DNA of 64,000 nucleotides, taken from CAVSNH01 sp963729275 (GTDB lineage: Bacteria; Actinomycetota; Acidimicrobiia; Acidimicrobiales; RAAP-2). Numbering within the stretch: position 1 is the first letter of the stretch; each line of letters begins with the position of its first letter. The notes under the pieces are model-generated. The model ran no database searches, was not told where the DNA came from, and was given only the letters and a program-made list of their open reading frames with translations. The stretch covers positions 124,001-188,000 of the forward strand of contig CAVSNH010000013.1 of NCBI GenBank assembly GCA_963729275.1. Direction: 5' to 3'. Shown in pieces: positions 1-13,149 of the stretch. The position numbers and the translations under genes are program-made.

Positions 1-393
1 AAAGAGCGGTCGACGGGGATGGCGCTCCTTGATGGCGACGAGTCCGGCTGCGCCCAGGAACCCATCGTGCACGATGATCGGGCCGTCCGTGGCATCGAGG
101 GCCTCCGCCACTGGCCGATAAAGACGACGAACGTTGGGACGATCTCGTCCGAGGTGGCCGACGATTGCGTCTTGTCTCATCTCCGCGGTCGTCAGATATT
201 CACGTGAGAGATAGGCGAGGAAGTCGACGGGAAGGAGGCGAGCATGAGGGAAATTGGTGTCGCGGGCGTCTGAAGCCACGACCGCAGTGCTGATCCCTCG
301 GTGATCGGCCTCTCGACTTAGCTCGCGGATCACGTTGTTGAGCGCGCTTCCGTCTGTGCACAACGGCTGCGTCACATGGGTCCACTCCTCCAC
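1..393 (-). CDS. Glycosyltransferase family 4-like protein, N-terminal part (runs off the left edge)
   Basis: An open frame of 131 codons runs on the minus strand from a GTG at 393 off position 1. The GTG is preceded by AGGAGG at a spacing of 6 bases, which strongly supports the start. The product begins VEEWTHVTQPLCTDGSALNN, followed by a Rossmann-like segment with RGISTAVVASDARDTN and, near the edge, PIIVHDGFLGAAGLVAIKE. This layout is like the N-terminal acceptor-binding domain of GT-B (GT4) glycosyltransferases. The nucleotide-sugar-binding half is outside the window, so the substrate cannot be judged. Its neighbours on the right are surface and polysaccharide genes. Family assignment is by recognition only; a different GT-B family is possible. 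Confidence 0.6.
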   Translation of the reverse strand, partial: MEEWTHVTQPLCTDGSALNNVIRELSREADHRGISTAVVASDARDTNFPHARLLPVDFLAYLSREYLTTAEMRQDAIVGHLGRDRPNVRRLYRPVAEALDATDGPIIVHDGFLGAAGLVAIKERHPRRPLF

Positions 394-946
394 TGCTGCC
401 CTCCTGCCTCCTGCCTTGGGACCGCTGACGCCGGGCCAAGTAGCCATTGGCCACGTGGAAGACCGTCGACTCGCTCGGCGTTCCCACCTGTGTCGGCTGT
501 TCAGTTGATGGCGACGCTCAGCAAATGGGCCGAACTGGTCCTCACCGCGTATCGACGGAGTGAGCAGGGAACTTGATCTGCGTCGCTGGTGCCGCTCGGC
601 GGCTGGACTCGAGTCGGACAGGACGACGAGACCTTCGAGGAGGTCGATCAGCCATCGGCGCCAAGGGACTCCCTTCGCCCGAGTGGCGGAGGGAACGGGC
701 CGCTCAATGTCGCGACGAGGTAGTCACCGTCCCTGAACAGGGACTCTGCCTAGGAGTCGAACAACGTCTCCAACAGCCGGGGTGCCCATCACCGGCAAAG
801 AGCTCTCGTGCCGTCGCCCAGGCAGAAGGACCGGGTCACGACCACCCCTCCGACCCTGAGCCGGATTTACCACTCTGTGTAGTAATTTGACCGCGCCTAG
901 TGCCAAATCACTCAAATCTCCATGAGATCGCGCCGATGCGAGTCCC
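394..946. other. Intergenic region between divergent genes
   Basis: About 550 bases separate the minus-strand glycosyltransferase from the first glycoside-hydrolase-like gene. Short open frames exist on both strands, but none has a recognisable product or a good ribosome site. It should hold promoters in both directions. The last 70 bases before position 947 are AT-richer than the rest (around TAGTAATTTGACC at 881-893), but I cannot define a convincing -35/-10 pair. Confidence 0.5.
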
Positions 947-3900
947 GTGGCAGGGGGATATGGCTCGGCTCGCCTCACGCGCTCCCAGGGGATAGCCGTT
1001 GTAGCCGCCGCAGCCTTGATCACTCTGGCCCCATTGGCCACGGCCTTCGTCTCCACTTCTCGGGCCGCCGCCGGCTCTCAGATCCCCGGCTCGGTGGCCG
1101 CCCCGTCGGCCAGCGAAGTGAGCCCCATCTGCGACGCCCCCGACCCGCAGACCACCCTCGGCCCGGCCCCGAGCCTGCCGGCCACCCCGACGTCCACACT
1201 CATCTCCCCCTCGGGCGGGGTGGTCAATTTCACGGCCACGTCGAGCGACCTCTACGTGAACACGGGCAGCCAGCTCATCACCTACACGTTGTCGGGCTCG
1301 GAGGTCGGGGCGTTCTCCATCCCCTCCTCCGACTTCAGCGGTGGCGACCAGCCCACCCAACCAGTCATCGACTCGTCGGGCGACATCTACATCGGCTCCT
1401 ACTACGGCCAGGTCGTCGACAAGTACTCGCCGACGGGAACCCTGCTGTGGTCGGTGGATCCGGACTCGGGTCATCCGAGCGGACTGTTTGCCATCGGCTC
1501 GGGCCCGAACTTCGGGGTTGGGGTTTCGGTGGTCGAGCACCCCGCATCGAGTCTCGAGCTGTCCGCCGCCACTGGGGCAGAGACGGGGACCTTCCCCCTC
1601 TTCGACAACGCCGGCTACGTGACCCAGGAGTCGAACGGCGACTACCTCTTCACCCAGACGGCCTCCTCGGTGGCCGACAGCAACGACATCGGCTACGTCG
1701 AGACCATCTCGCCCACGGGGACGGTGCTCTCCACCTTCGGGTCGTCCCACATCGAGGGCAACGACACCCACACGGGCTCGGGCACCCAGTTCTACTATCC
1801 GGGCCAGGCCGCGGTCGGGCCGAGCGGCACCATCTACACGGCCGACCCGCTGTCCACCATCGAGGCCACCAGCCCGAACGGTTACCTCCAGGGCCAGACC
1901 ACCCTGGGCGGCACCCTCAACATGGGGTCGGCCTCCTTCTATCTCGAGGGGCAGACCTTCTTCTTCCAGGGCGGGCCGCCCTTCGACAACGGCGGCGACA
2001 ACATCTCGGTCGTCTCCCTCCCGGATGTGGAGGACTACCTCACGGCCGTCTCGGTCCCCGACGACTCCCTCGGGTGGGGCGCGGGCCTGTCCACCCCGGA
2101 GGTGGGCAACTATTTCGCCCCGGGCCAGACGGCCGCCGTCGACGCCAACTTCGACCCGTGGTGGTCAGAGGACGCCTCCCACCTCGACCTCGACTACTCG
2201 ATCGAGAACCAGAGCACCCTGACCGACGAGACCGTGCCCACTCCGACCGACCTGGCCCTGCCCACGTCGACCTCGGCCCTCTCTTCGGTGCCCCTCACGG
2301 TGCCGAGCTCCGACCAGGCCCCGGGGCCCTACCTCGTCCAAGCCTCGCTCTATGACACCTCGACGGATCCCCCCACCCTGCTCGGGGCGACGTGCATGCC
2401 CTACACGGTGGGGGCGACCGGTGATCAGCTCAACCTGGCCGGGCTCCCGTCCGGCGTCGGCTCCGGCGGCCCGGCCGACCCGAGGGGCGTGGCCCTCAAT
2501 GCCGAGCTCGGCCTCAACGGTCTGCGCGCCCTCTCCTTCTCCTGGTCCAACTTCCTGCCCAACTGCAACTCGGGGGCGCCCACCGCCGCCACCTGCGGGC
2601 CAACGGCCATGACCTTCTCCTCCGCTCCCGACTCCTACTTCCAGGCGGCGGCCACCGCCGAGGCCGACCACGTGACCTACTGGGTCCAGATCTCCGGTGG
2701 GGACGCCACCTCCATGGCCCTCGTCAACAACGGGTGGTGGGAGGGCGACATCCAAAAGCTGGTGGGCTACTACTCGAAGGTGCCGGCGGGGTGTTCGCCG
2801 TGTGCCCCGGTGACCAACTGGGAGCCGTGGAACGAGTCCAACAACACCGGGTGGAGCAATGCTGCCGACTACGTGAGCAAGGTGCTCGCCCCCTTCTACA
2901 CCGCCGTCAAGTCGGTCGAGCCCGGGGACACCTCGACCGTCATCGGTGGCTCCACCCTCGAGCCCTCCATCGGCTGGTGGCAGAACCTGGTGACCGCCGG
3001 AGGCCTGGCCGACATGAACGTGGCCGCCATCCACCCCTACACCGGCAACAACGACTCGTTCGAAGAGGACGGGATGCAGACCCAGGTCCAACAGCTCCAG
3101 GCCGTGCTCGGGTCGAAGCCGCTGTGGTTCACCGAGGTCGGGTGGTGGTCGGACGGTGACTACAACTACCTGGGCCAGGCCGACACCGTGGCCCGGGCCA
3201 TGATCTGGATGAAGGTCCTCGACATCCCGGTGTGGAACTACTTCTTCGACGAGGGGTCGTGGGGCAACGACGGCGTGTCCTTCTCCCTCATCCAGGCCAC
3301 GTCGACCGACGACTACGTGAAGCCGGCGGCGCTCGCCACCATGGTGGCCTCCAACCAGCTCGCCGGGCGGCCCACGACGGGCACGCCGGCAACCGACATC
3401 CCCCAGACCTACGAGGCCACCTTCGGCCCCTCATCCAAGGGCTCGACCGACCTGGCCGCCACCTGGTCCGACGGCCTGGCCGTGACCGGGTCGGTCACCG
3501 TGACCGCCCCCAGCGGCGGCACCGTCCCCGTCACCGTGGTCGACGAGTACGGGAACGCCACCTCCGTGTCGGTCAACTCGGGTCAGGCCTACAGCCTCTC
3601 CATCTCCAACCCGGTGACCTACCTCCTCTACCCGGTGGGTGACACCCTTTCCATCGGGCCCACCGAGCCCTACGGCGCCAACTTGGCCCTCTCGTCGGCC
3701 GGGGCCACGGCCACCGCCTCCTCGGGCGACGCCACCGCCGCCATCGACGGGCTGGCCCTCGGCTACGGCAACGGCTGGTACTCGAGCACCGGGGACACCA
3801 CCCCGAGCCTGACCGTCACCCTGCCGGCGGCCTCCACCATCAACCGCATCGTGGTCGACACCCAGTCGAACGGATCCACCGCCTCCAGCCTGCGTGACTA

Positions 3901-5092
3901 CGTCGTGTCGGTCGACGAGCCGGGCAGCGGCTGGCAGACCCTGTCCACGGTGACCGGGGCCTACCGCTTCCACGAGCTACAGCTCGCCTTCGCCCCGGTG
4001 GTGGCGACGGGGGTGCGGGTGTCGGTCACCGAGGTCAACTTCGGCGGCTACTACGGCGGCGGCATCCCCCCCTGGTGGGATCCCTCCGACACCGAGCCGG
4101 CCATGCTCCACGCCCTCCAGGTCTACGCCGGCTCGGAATCGGTGTCCGTCGTCAACGGTGACGGCCTCACCCCCCTCGTGAGCGGCGGCGGCGGCGGGGG
4201 TGGCACGACCACCACCACCACGACGACGACCACGACCACCGAGCCATCGAGCACGACGACGACCACCACCGAGCCGTCGAGCACGACGACGACGACGCAA
4301 GGCTCACCCGGACAGGCTGACCCTCAGCCGCGCCAGAAACAGATGTACGGCGGGTACTGGTTGGCGACCAAAAACGGCGGCATCATCTCCTTCGGAAACG
4401 CGCCCTTCCTCGGCTCCGCCGGTTCGTACTCGCTGAACGAGCCGATCGTCGGCATGGCGTCCACTCCGGACGGCAAGGGCTACTGGGAGGTGGCCGCGGA
4501 CGGCGGCATCTTCACCTTCGGTGACGCCGGGTTCTTCGGATCCGCCGGTGGGCTACACCTCAACGCGCCGATCGTGGGCATGGCCTCGACCCCCGACGGG
4601 CAGGGCTACTGGGAAGTAGCGAGTGACGGCGGCATCTTCTCCTTCGGCGACGCGGCCTTCTATGGCTCGACCGGTGGCATGCACATCAACAAGCCCATCG
4701 TGGGCATGGCGTCCAGCCCGGACGGCAAGGGCTACTGGCTGGTGGCCAGCGACGGCGGCATCTTCGCCTTCGGCGACGCGGCCTTCCACGGGTCGACCGG
4801 CTCTCTCGTTCTGAACAAACCCATCGTCGGCATGGCCACGACGAACGATGGGGGCGGCTACTGGCTGGTGGCCAGTGACGGCGGCATCTTCTCCTTCGGC
4901 GACGCGAGCTTCTACGGCTCGACCGGCGGCCTCCGGCTCAACTTCCCCATCACGGGGATGGCTGCCACTCCGGACAGCAAGGGCTACTGGCTGGTGGCCA
5001 GTGACGGCGGCATCTTCTCCTTCGGCGACGCCGGATTCTCCGGCTCGGGCAGCGCCCTGGAACTGACCTCTCCGGCCATCGCCATCTCCTGA
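947..5092 (+). CDS. Secreted glycoside-hydrolase-like protein with discoidin-like domain and six-repeat C-terminal propeller (copy A)
   Basis: The 1381-residue secreted protein starts at GTG and has an N-terminal signal or anchor helix (about residues 15-40). A repeat-like beta domain follows (about 60-450). A TIM-barrel glycoside hydrolase-like region of clan GH-A type comes next: WEPWNESN holds a likely acid/base Glu630, and LWFTEVGWW a likely nucleophile Glu730. Then come an F5/8C (discoidin)-like carbohydrate-binding domain (about 920-1060), a Gly/Thr-rich linker, and six repeats of about 42 residues starting at residue 1136 (GYWxVASDGGIFSFGDA). The last unit stops early. The role is probably to cleave or bind an extracellular polysaccharide; the substrate is unknown. 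Codons 41-1093 are duplicated in the next gene. The GH family was not determined; GH39 or GH5-like is a guess. Confidence 0.8.
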   Translation: MAGGYGSARLTRSQGIAVVAAAALITLAPLATAFVSTSRAAAGSQIPGSVAAPSASEVSPICDAPDPQTTLGPAPSLPATPTSTLISPSGGVVNFTATSSDLYVNTGSQLITYTLSGSEVGAFSIPSSDFSGGDQPTQPVIDSSGDIYIGSYYGQVVDKYSPTGTLLWSVDPDSGHPSGLFAIGSGPNFGVGVSVVEHPASSLELSAATGAETGTFPLFDNAGYVTQESNGDYLFTQTASSVADSNDIGYVETISPTGTVLSTFGSSHIEGNDTHTGSGTQFYYPGQAAVGPSGTIYTADPLSTIEATSPNGYLQGQTTLGGTLNMGSASFYLEGQTFFFQGGPPFDNGGDNISVVSLPDVEDYLTAVSVPDDSLGWGAGLSTPEVGNYFAPGQTAAVDANFDPWWSEDASHLDLDYSIENQSTLTDETVPTPTDLALPTSTSALSSVPLTVPSSDQAPGPYLVQASLYDTSTDPPTLLGATCMPYTVGATGDQLNLAGLPSGVGSGGPADPRGVALNAELGLNGLRALSFSWSNFLPNCNSGAPTAATCGPTAMTFSSAPDSYFQAAATAEADHVTYWVQISGGDATSMALVNNGWWEGDIQKLVGYYSKVPAGCSPCAPVTNWEPWNESNNTGWSNAADYVSKVLAPFYTAVKSVEPGDTSTVIGGSTLEPSIGWWQNLVTAGGLADMNVAAIHPYTGNNDSFEEDGMQTQVQQLQAVLGSKPLWFTEVGWWSDGDYNYLGQADTVARAMIWMKVLDIPVWNYFFDEGSWGNDGVSFSLIQATSTDDYVKPAALATMVASNQLAGRPTTGTPATDIPQTYEATFGPSSKGSTDLAATWSDGLAVTGSVTVTAPSGGTVPVTVVDEYGNATSVSVNSGQAYSLSISNPVTYLLYPVGDTLSIGPTEPYGANLALSSAGATATASSGDATAAIDGLALGYGNGWYSSTGDTTPSLTVTLPAASTINRIVVDTQSNGSTASSLRDYVVSVDEPGSGWQTLSTVTGAYRFHELQLAFAPVVATGVRVSVTEVNFGGYYGGGIPPWWDPSDTEPAMLHALQVYAGSESVSVVNGDGLTPLVSGGGGGGGTTTTTTTTTTTTEPSSTTTTTTEPSSTTTTTQGSPGQADPQPRQKQMYGGYWLATKNGGIISFGNAPFLGSAGSYSLNEPIVGMASTPDGKGYWEVAADGGIFTFGDAGFFGSAGGLHLNAPIVGMASTPDGQGYWEVASDGGIFSFGDAAFYGSTGGMHINKPIVGMASSPDGKGYWLVASDGGIFAFGDAAFHGSTGSLVLNKPIVGMATTNDGGGYWLVASDGGIFSFGDASFYGSTGGLRLNFPITGMAATPDSKGYWLVASDGGIFSFGDAGFSGSGSALELTSPAIAIS
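1066..4224 (+). repeat. 3159-bp direct repeat, left copy
   Basis: This segment reappears at 5415-8573, offset by 4349 bases. I found no mismatch in the stretches I compared, and overlapping open frames on both strands are residue-for-residue the same in the two copies, so third codon positions are also identical. Identity begins just after the signal peptide (C at 1065 against A at 5414) and ends inside the Thr linker (G at 4225 against C at 8574). It covers the beta domain, the glycosidase-like barrel and the discoidin-like domain. Confidence 0.93.
4352..5092 (+). repeat. 126-bp tandem repeats coding for propeller blades
   Basis: Repeat units start at 4352, 4478, 4604 and 4730 and continue at the same period, so each unit is 42 codons. 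Each opens with codons for GYW and contains GGIFSFGDA-like and IVGMA-like segments. The six units differ by scattered substitutions, and the sixth is cut short by the stop codon. Confidence 0.85.
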
Positions 5093-5283
5093 CGGGCCAC
5101 TCCGACGATGAGCCCCGACGGACATGAAGCCGTCAATGACGTCCGAAAACCCGCAAAATCGATCGATTTTGTACCCTCAGCGAACCCGGCCGACTACAAA
5201 GCGTGACGGTCAGCAAATTTTCACTCTTTTGACACCTGGATCTGACATTCACTTCATGGCGATCTGGGCACAATGACCGTGCC
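5093..5283. other. Intergenic region between the twin genes
   Basis: This gap of 191 bases contains an exact 18-bp palindrome, CAAAATCGATCGATTTTG, at 5154-5171. A TTGACA hexamer at 5229-5234 is a possible -35, but I see no good -10. The palindrome may be an operator for copy B or part of a terminator for copy A; it lacks a following T-run, so I slightly favour an operator. Confidence 0.45.
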
Positions 5284-9429
<4,146 letters not shown>

Positions 9430-9479
9430 TGGATCCCTGACCGGCAGCCCATCTGCAGCGGGCCCCGGTTTCGCGTCCC

Positions 9480-9600
9480 GGCCGGCGATGACCGCGCCGG
9501 GATCCCCATCGCCACACAACCGTCGGGCAGGTCGGCGGTGACGACCGCGTGCGCACCGACCACGACGTCCGATCCGATGGAACTCCTTTGGTCGCCGGAG
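9480..9600 (-). pseudogene. C-terminal remnant of a hexapeptide-repeat acyltransferase
   Basis: On the minus strand a frame without its own start reads SSIGSDVVVGAHAVVTADLP and then DGCVAMGIPAR. This is the usual last coil and C-terminal signature of left-handed beta-helix acetyltransferases. No earlier coils are present: the frame overlaps the end of the methyltransferase gene in another phase, then runs on without homology into the end of copy B. I read it as the stump of a deleted surface-polysaccharide acetyltransferase. Boundaries are approximate. Confidence 0.55.
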
Positions 9601-9609
9601 GATCGCCCA

Positions 9610-10320
9610 TCAAGGGGCGACGGCTTCGACGTAGACGCTCTCGGGTATGCGCGCCGGGCTGTCGGGTGCCGGGGAGATCCGCGACGAGCCACCGGGCATC
9701 ACCTCAGCTCCTCGGTAGCCGGCTTCGGACACCACCAGACACAGCGTCTCCCCGTCCCAAGCCGATACATGGCCGTGCTCCTGAAACACCTCGCTCAAGG
9801 CCAGCATCGGCGTAGGCCGGCCGGGTCGAAGCTCCTCGAGCGTGCCCTGTCGTTTCACGTAGTCCGTGGCGTAGAGACCGGCATCGGGGACGCCGACGCG
9901 CACCACTCCGCCAGGGACGAGCACCCGTCGGCAATGACCGAGCACGGTGAGGCAATCTTGCACTGTCATGTGCTCGAGCACGTGTTCAAGAAAGACGGCC
10001 TCCGCCACCTCATCGGCGAAGGGCAGCGACCGACGGAGATCCCACGCCACATCGGCCTGGGCCCCAACCAGGTCGATATTCACCCATCCGTCGAGGTTGT
10101 TGCCGCCCGAGCCCAGGTGGAGGCGGAGTCCCGGCCGTCTCCCGAGGGCACTGGCCCGTCGACGGGCTCGGCCGGCGAGCACATTGGTTGCCACTTGCTT
10201 CGCCCGAAGGCGCACCCCCGGTCCCGCCAGTGGGCGCAAGGCGTCGGAGAATGGGACGGTCGAGCGCCCCGCACCGGCGCTCTCGGCTTCACGCACCTCC
10301 AGGTACTGGCGCAAGGTCAT
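9610..10320 (-). CDS. Class I SAM-dependent methyltransferase
   Basis: The 236-residue product is a Rossmann-fold methyltransferase. A glycine-rich motif I (LHLGSGGNNLDGWVNIDL) is followed by an acidic strand, the LEHVLEHM segment typical of this broad family, and a post-motif region VLVPGGVVRVGVPD. Such proteins often sit in glycan and O-antigen loci, which fits the neighbours; the acceptor is unknown. I chose the ATG at 10320 (MTLRQYLEVRE). A start at 10380 would add 20 residues of low-complexity sequence. There is no strong Shine-Dalgarno for either. An acyltransferase remnant lies directly downstream. Confidence 0.75.
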   Translation of the reverse strand: MTLRQYLEVREAESAGAGRSTVPFSDALRPLAGPGVRLRAKQVATNVLAGRARRRASALGRRPGLRLHLGSGGNNLDGWVNIDLVGAQADVAWDLRRSLPFADEVAEAVFLEHVLEHMTVQDCLTVLGHCRRVLVPGGVVRVGVPDAGLYATDYVKRQGTLEELRPGRPTPMLALSEVFQEHGHVSAWDGETLCLVVSEAGYRGAEVMPGGSSRISPAPDSPARIPESVYVEAVAP

Positions 10321-10551
10321 CGGCGACGATTGGTCATGACCATCCGCACCGGGTCCGTTGCGCGTGTTCGGACCGGCCACAGTGCCCGCGGAGCTTACCC
10401 AGGCGGTGGCGGGAGGTGGTCCATCTGGACCGGAGGGTCCGCTCGAGGCTGTCTGCCGGCGCTCAGCGGTATCGCCGGACGGCGATGACCCCCAGTTGCC
10501 GGGTTGCCAGCGGCGGCTTCAGATGGGGCCAGAAGATGTCGATTTGATGAC

Positions 10552-11157
10552 ATGGCGTTGAGGAGCGTTCGCCCACGCCCGCCGACGGCGCATCCGATCG
10601 ACGGTCACCTGCCCGCTGAACTGGCCGGCGGGTCGGCACTGACCGAGGACCTCCGGCACATGACCGCCTCGTGGGGGATGAGCCCGTCGCAGGTATGGGG
10701 ACGCGTCCTCGTGCGCCTCCCGCTCTATCCACGCTTGAAGGTAGGCATCCTCTTCCGAGCCTCATCGTGGTGCTGGCATCGGCGGCTGGGCCCTCTCGCC
10801 CTATGGCTCCAGGCCCACGCCGTGCGGGTCGGGGGCGCCGAGATCCACCCGGCGGCGGAAATCGGTCCTGGCTTCGCCACCATCCACACGGCGGGCATTG
10901 TCGTCGGCCACGAGGTGGTAGCCGGTCGCAACCTCGTCCTCTACCACGGGGTGACCCTCGGGCATACCGGGACGGGACCGGGACAGCCCTACATCGGCGA
11001 CGACGTGCGCATCGGCGCCGGGGCCAAGGTGCTCGGGCCCGTCCGCGTCGGGAACCGGGTGTGGATCGGCGCCAACGCCGTCGTGTTGGCCGACGTCCCC
11101 GACGACGGCGTGGTGGGCGGCGTGTGGCGCGGCCCCGCGACGGTCCCTACCAGGTGA
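10552..11157 (+). CDS. Serine O-acetyltransferase-like hexapeptide acyltransferase
   Basis: This is a left-handed beta-helix acyltransferase of about 201 residues related to CysE. It has the characteristic stretch VGGAEIHPAAEIGPGFATIH, an acetyl-CoA/substrate loop LVLYHGVTLGHTG, and final coils IGDDVRIGAGAKVLGPVRVG. In its family it transfers an acetyl group from acetyl-CoA to serine or a related hydroxyl. Here the N-terminal helical domain is short, and the gene lies among surface-glycan genes rather than next to cysK. An acetyltransferase for a glycan or amino sugar is therefore as likely as cysteine biosynthesis. The start at ATG 10552 is tentative; the frame is open back to a TTG at 10504. 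Its 3' end overlaps the convergent DUF4012 gene by 11 bases. Confidence 0.7.
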   Translation: MALRSVRPRPPTAHPIDGHLPAELAGGSALTEDLRHMTASWGMSPSQVWGRVLVRLPLYPRLKVGILFRASSWCWHRRLGPLALWLQAHAVRVGGAEIHPAAEIGPGFATIHTAGIVVGHEVVAGRNLVLYHGVTLGHTGTGPGQPYIGDDVRIGAGAKVLGPVRVGNRVWIGANAVVLADVPDDGVVGGVWRGPATVPTR

Positions 11158-12973
11158 TCGTTTGCGGCCCGGCGTCGGTCACCGTGCCGCCGTCGAACTG
11201 CCACTGCTCGGGCGGCACCCGGGCCGACGGCACGAGTCGCATCGACCCGTGGTGACCGGCCATGACAAAGTGCACGGCCACCGTGCTGGTGCCGCCTTCC
11301 GGGATGGTCACCAGCCCGCCGACCACCCAGGTCGGACCGTCACGACCGGCAACGGCCAGAGATGGCACCCCGGTCATGGTGACGTGTCCTGCCGTCCCGG
11401 GCACATTGGCCGCCACCACCCCGGAGTAGGTGCCGTAGGGGAGGTTGGAGTCGGGTGGCGGGCCGGCGATGAACTGCGACTGTCCCGAAGGCGTCGTATT
11501 GCTGGAGGTCACGGTCAGGGTGACGGCCGTGTCGGCGCCGTCGGGCCGGGTGCCCACTGACACGCGGACGGGAGTGAAGGGATCGAGCTTGTTCGACCCC
11601 AGGTTGATGAGGTTGATGGTTACCGAGCGCTCCGTCAGGTCTCCGCTCACCCCGGCGGCCTGCCAGGCCGACTCGGCGGTCGGGTTCGCCGACCAGACCA
11701 TGAGGTGACGGCCGGACACCGCATCCGACATGGAGTCGGCCAGGGTGGTGAGATCGACCGATTGGCCCTGCAGATGGCTGAGGACCGCTTGGGCCAACTG
11801 ACCGAGCGCGTCCTCGCGGTTGTTGCTATTGGCGGCATTGTCCGTCAGCCCCTGGTACTGGTCGTGCAGCAGATACTGATCGACCGTGTCCGCGCTCACT
11901 ACCTGACCGTTGACATCGACCGGTCCGGTGGCCTCGAGCAGCTGGTGCACCCCGATCACGTCGATGGCGATCACACCGTTCACCGGTTGTCCGGTCAGCG
12001 CCGTCCACATGCGGGCAGCCAGTGGTGCCGTGACATCGAAGCGAGGGGTCGTGCCAAGGTTGCGCATGTCGAGGCTGGGATAGAGCCAACCCCAGTTGTG
12101 AGCCAGGTCGCCGGTAACGGCCACGGCCCCGACCGGCAGTCGCATGTCGCCGGAGGGCCCCAGCTGGCCCACGCTCACCGTACCGTCGGAGGTGTTCGCC
12201 ACCCCGACGTCGAGGAAGGCACCCGATCCGGCACGCATCTCGGCGTTGTTGGCCGCCAGCACCAAGTAGCGCTGTGGCCCGCTCAGGATGGAGGCGGTCA
12301 CCGCCGACACGTCGGCGGCATTGCTCAAGCGGTTTCGGGCCAGGTCCAGCTGCCCGACGAACTCGTTTCGCTTGGCAGCGAGCGGGGCGACCAGTCCCGC
12401 CGACGGGCCGGTGCCGACCGTCGCCAATCGACGGGCCGCACCACGCGACGCCGTTTCGAGCTGCAGCAACGAGGCCACCCGCTCCGGCCCGGCGCTGTGC
12501 GGGGCGCGGAGCACACCATGCACCTGACCGAGGAACTGAGAACCCACGGCCGAGACTGTGCCGGCGGCCGAACTGAGAGCCTGAACCGACCGGACCTGCC
12601 GTCCGAGAACAGGCAGGACGGTGACCGGCGCGAACAGCGGTGACGACAGCTCGGCCTGAGCGGCCATGAACTCGGCGTGGGCGCGATCGAGTTGTCGGAT
12701 GGAGCTGGCCGCGGTGACCTCGCCCGGCGTCAGGTGTTCCTTCACCTGTTCGAGTGCGGCCAGACCGAGCTGGTCGTGCCGATAGGCCGACCGCGACCGG
12801 ACCGCCAGCAGCCCGCCCCACACCAAGAGAAGGACCACCACCACTCCGACGATGATCCATCGGCGGCGACGGTGGAGCTCCCGACCAGCCGCGGTGGGCG
12901 CAGTGGGCGCGGTCACCGTTCGGGCCCTTCTCGTCTGTGTGACGATGCCGCGGCCCAGCGCCGAGGGGGGCAC
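11147..12973 (-). CDS. DUF4012 membrane-anchored extracytoplasmic protein
   Basis: The 608-residue protein has a basic N-terminus and one transmembrane helix (about residues 39-58, WIIVGVVVVLLLVWGGLLAV), then a large extracytoplasmic part. The segment GPQRYLVLAANNAEMRAGSG is the recognisable core of the DUF4012 family. The family occurs in Actinobacteria and other Gram-positives, often in exopolysaccharide or cell-wall loci; its biochemical function is not established. The start is a GTG, and other GTG codons slightly downstream are possible. It is transcribed divergently from the sortase, with 176 bases between them. A role at the cell surface is inferred from topology and context. Confidence 0.8.
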   Translation of the reverse strand: MPPSALGRGIVTQTRRARTVTAPTAPTAAGRELHRRRRWIIVGVVVVLLLVWGGLLAVRSRSAYRHDQLGLAALEQVKEHLTPGEVTAASSIRQLDRAHAEFMAAQAELSSPLFAPVTVLPVLGRQVRSVQALSSAAGTVSAVGSQFLGQVHGVLRAPHSAGPERVASLLQLETASRGAARRLATVGTGPSAGLVAPLAAKRNEFVGQLDLARNRLSNAADVSAVTASILSGPQRYLVLAANNAEMRAGSGAFLDVGVANTSDGTVSVGQLGPSGDMRLPVGAVAVTGDLAHNWGWLYPSLDMRNLGTTPRFDVTAPLAARMWTALTGQPVNGVIAIDVIGVHQLLEATGPVDVNGQVVSADTVDQYLLHDQYQGLTDNAANSNNREDALGQLAQAVLSHLQGQSVDLTTLADSMSDAVSGRHLMVWSANPTAESAWQAAGVSGDLTERSVTINLINLGSNKLDPFTPVRVSVGTRPDGADTAVTLTVTSSNTTPSGQSQFIAGPPPDSNLPYGTYSGVVAANVPGTAGHVTMTGVPSLAVAGRDGPTWVVGGLVTIPEGGTSTVAVHFVMAGHHGSMRLVPSARVPPEQWQFDGGTVTDAGPQTITW

Positions 12974-13149
12974 GGGGCGACGGCAGAGGGTGGCAGCAAG
13001 GTGCGAGCGATGGTACTGGACAACGACTGACGGACAGGGTCAACGGCGCGGTCCCCATCGACGCCGGCCGGCCGAACGGTGGATCGCGCCGGATGAGGCT
13101 CACTGCCTGATGCATCAATCAACGGGAAGGCCACCAGTAGCATCAACGC

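Noticed and set aside
573..890. 105-codon plus-strand frame in the first intergenic region
   Set aside because: Basic, low-complexity translation with no ribosome site and no homology I can recognise.
2165..3091. Long open frame antisense to the twin glycosidase gene, repeated at 6514-7440
   Set aside because: It is the antisense of a strongly coding GC-rich gene; its Gly/Arg/His-rich composition matches no family, and its presence in both copies is explained by the DNA repeat.
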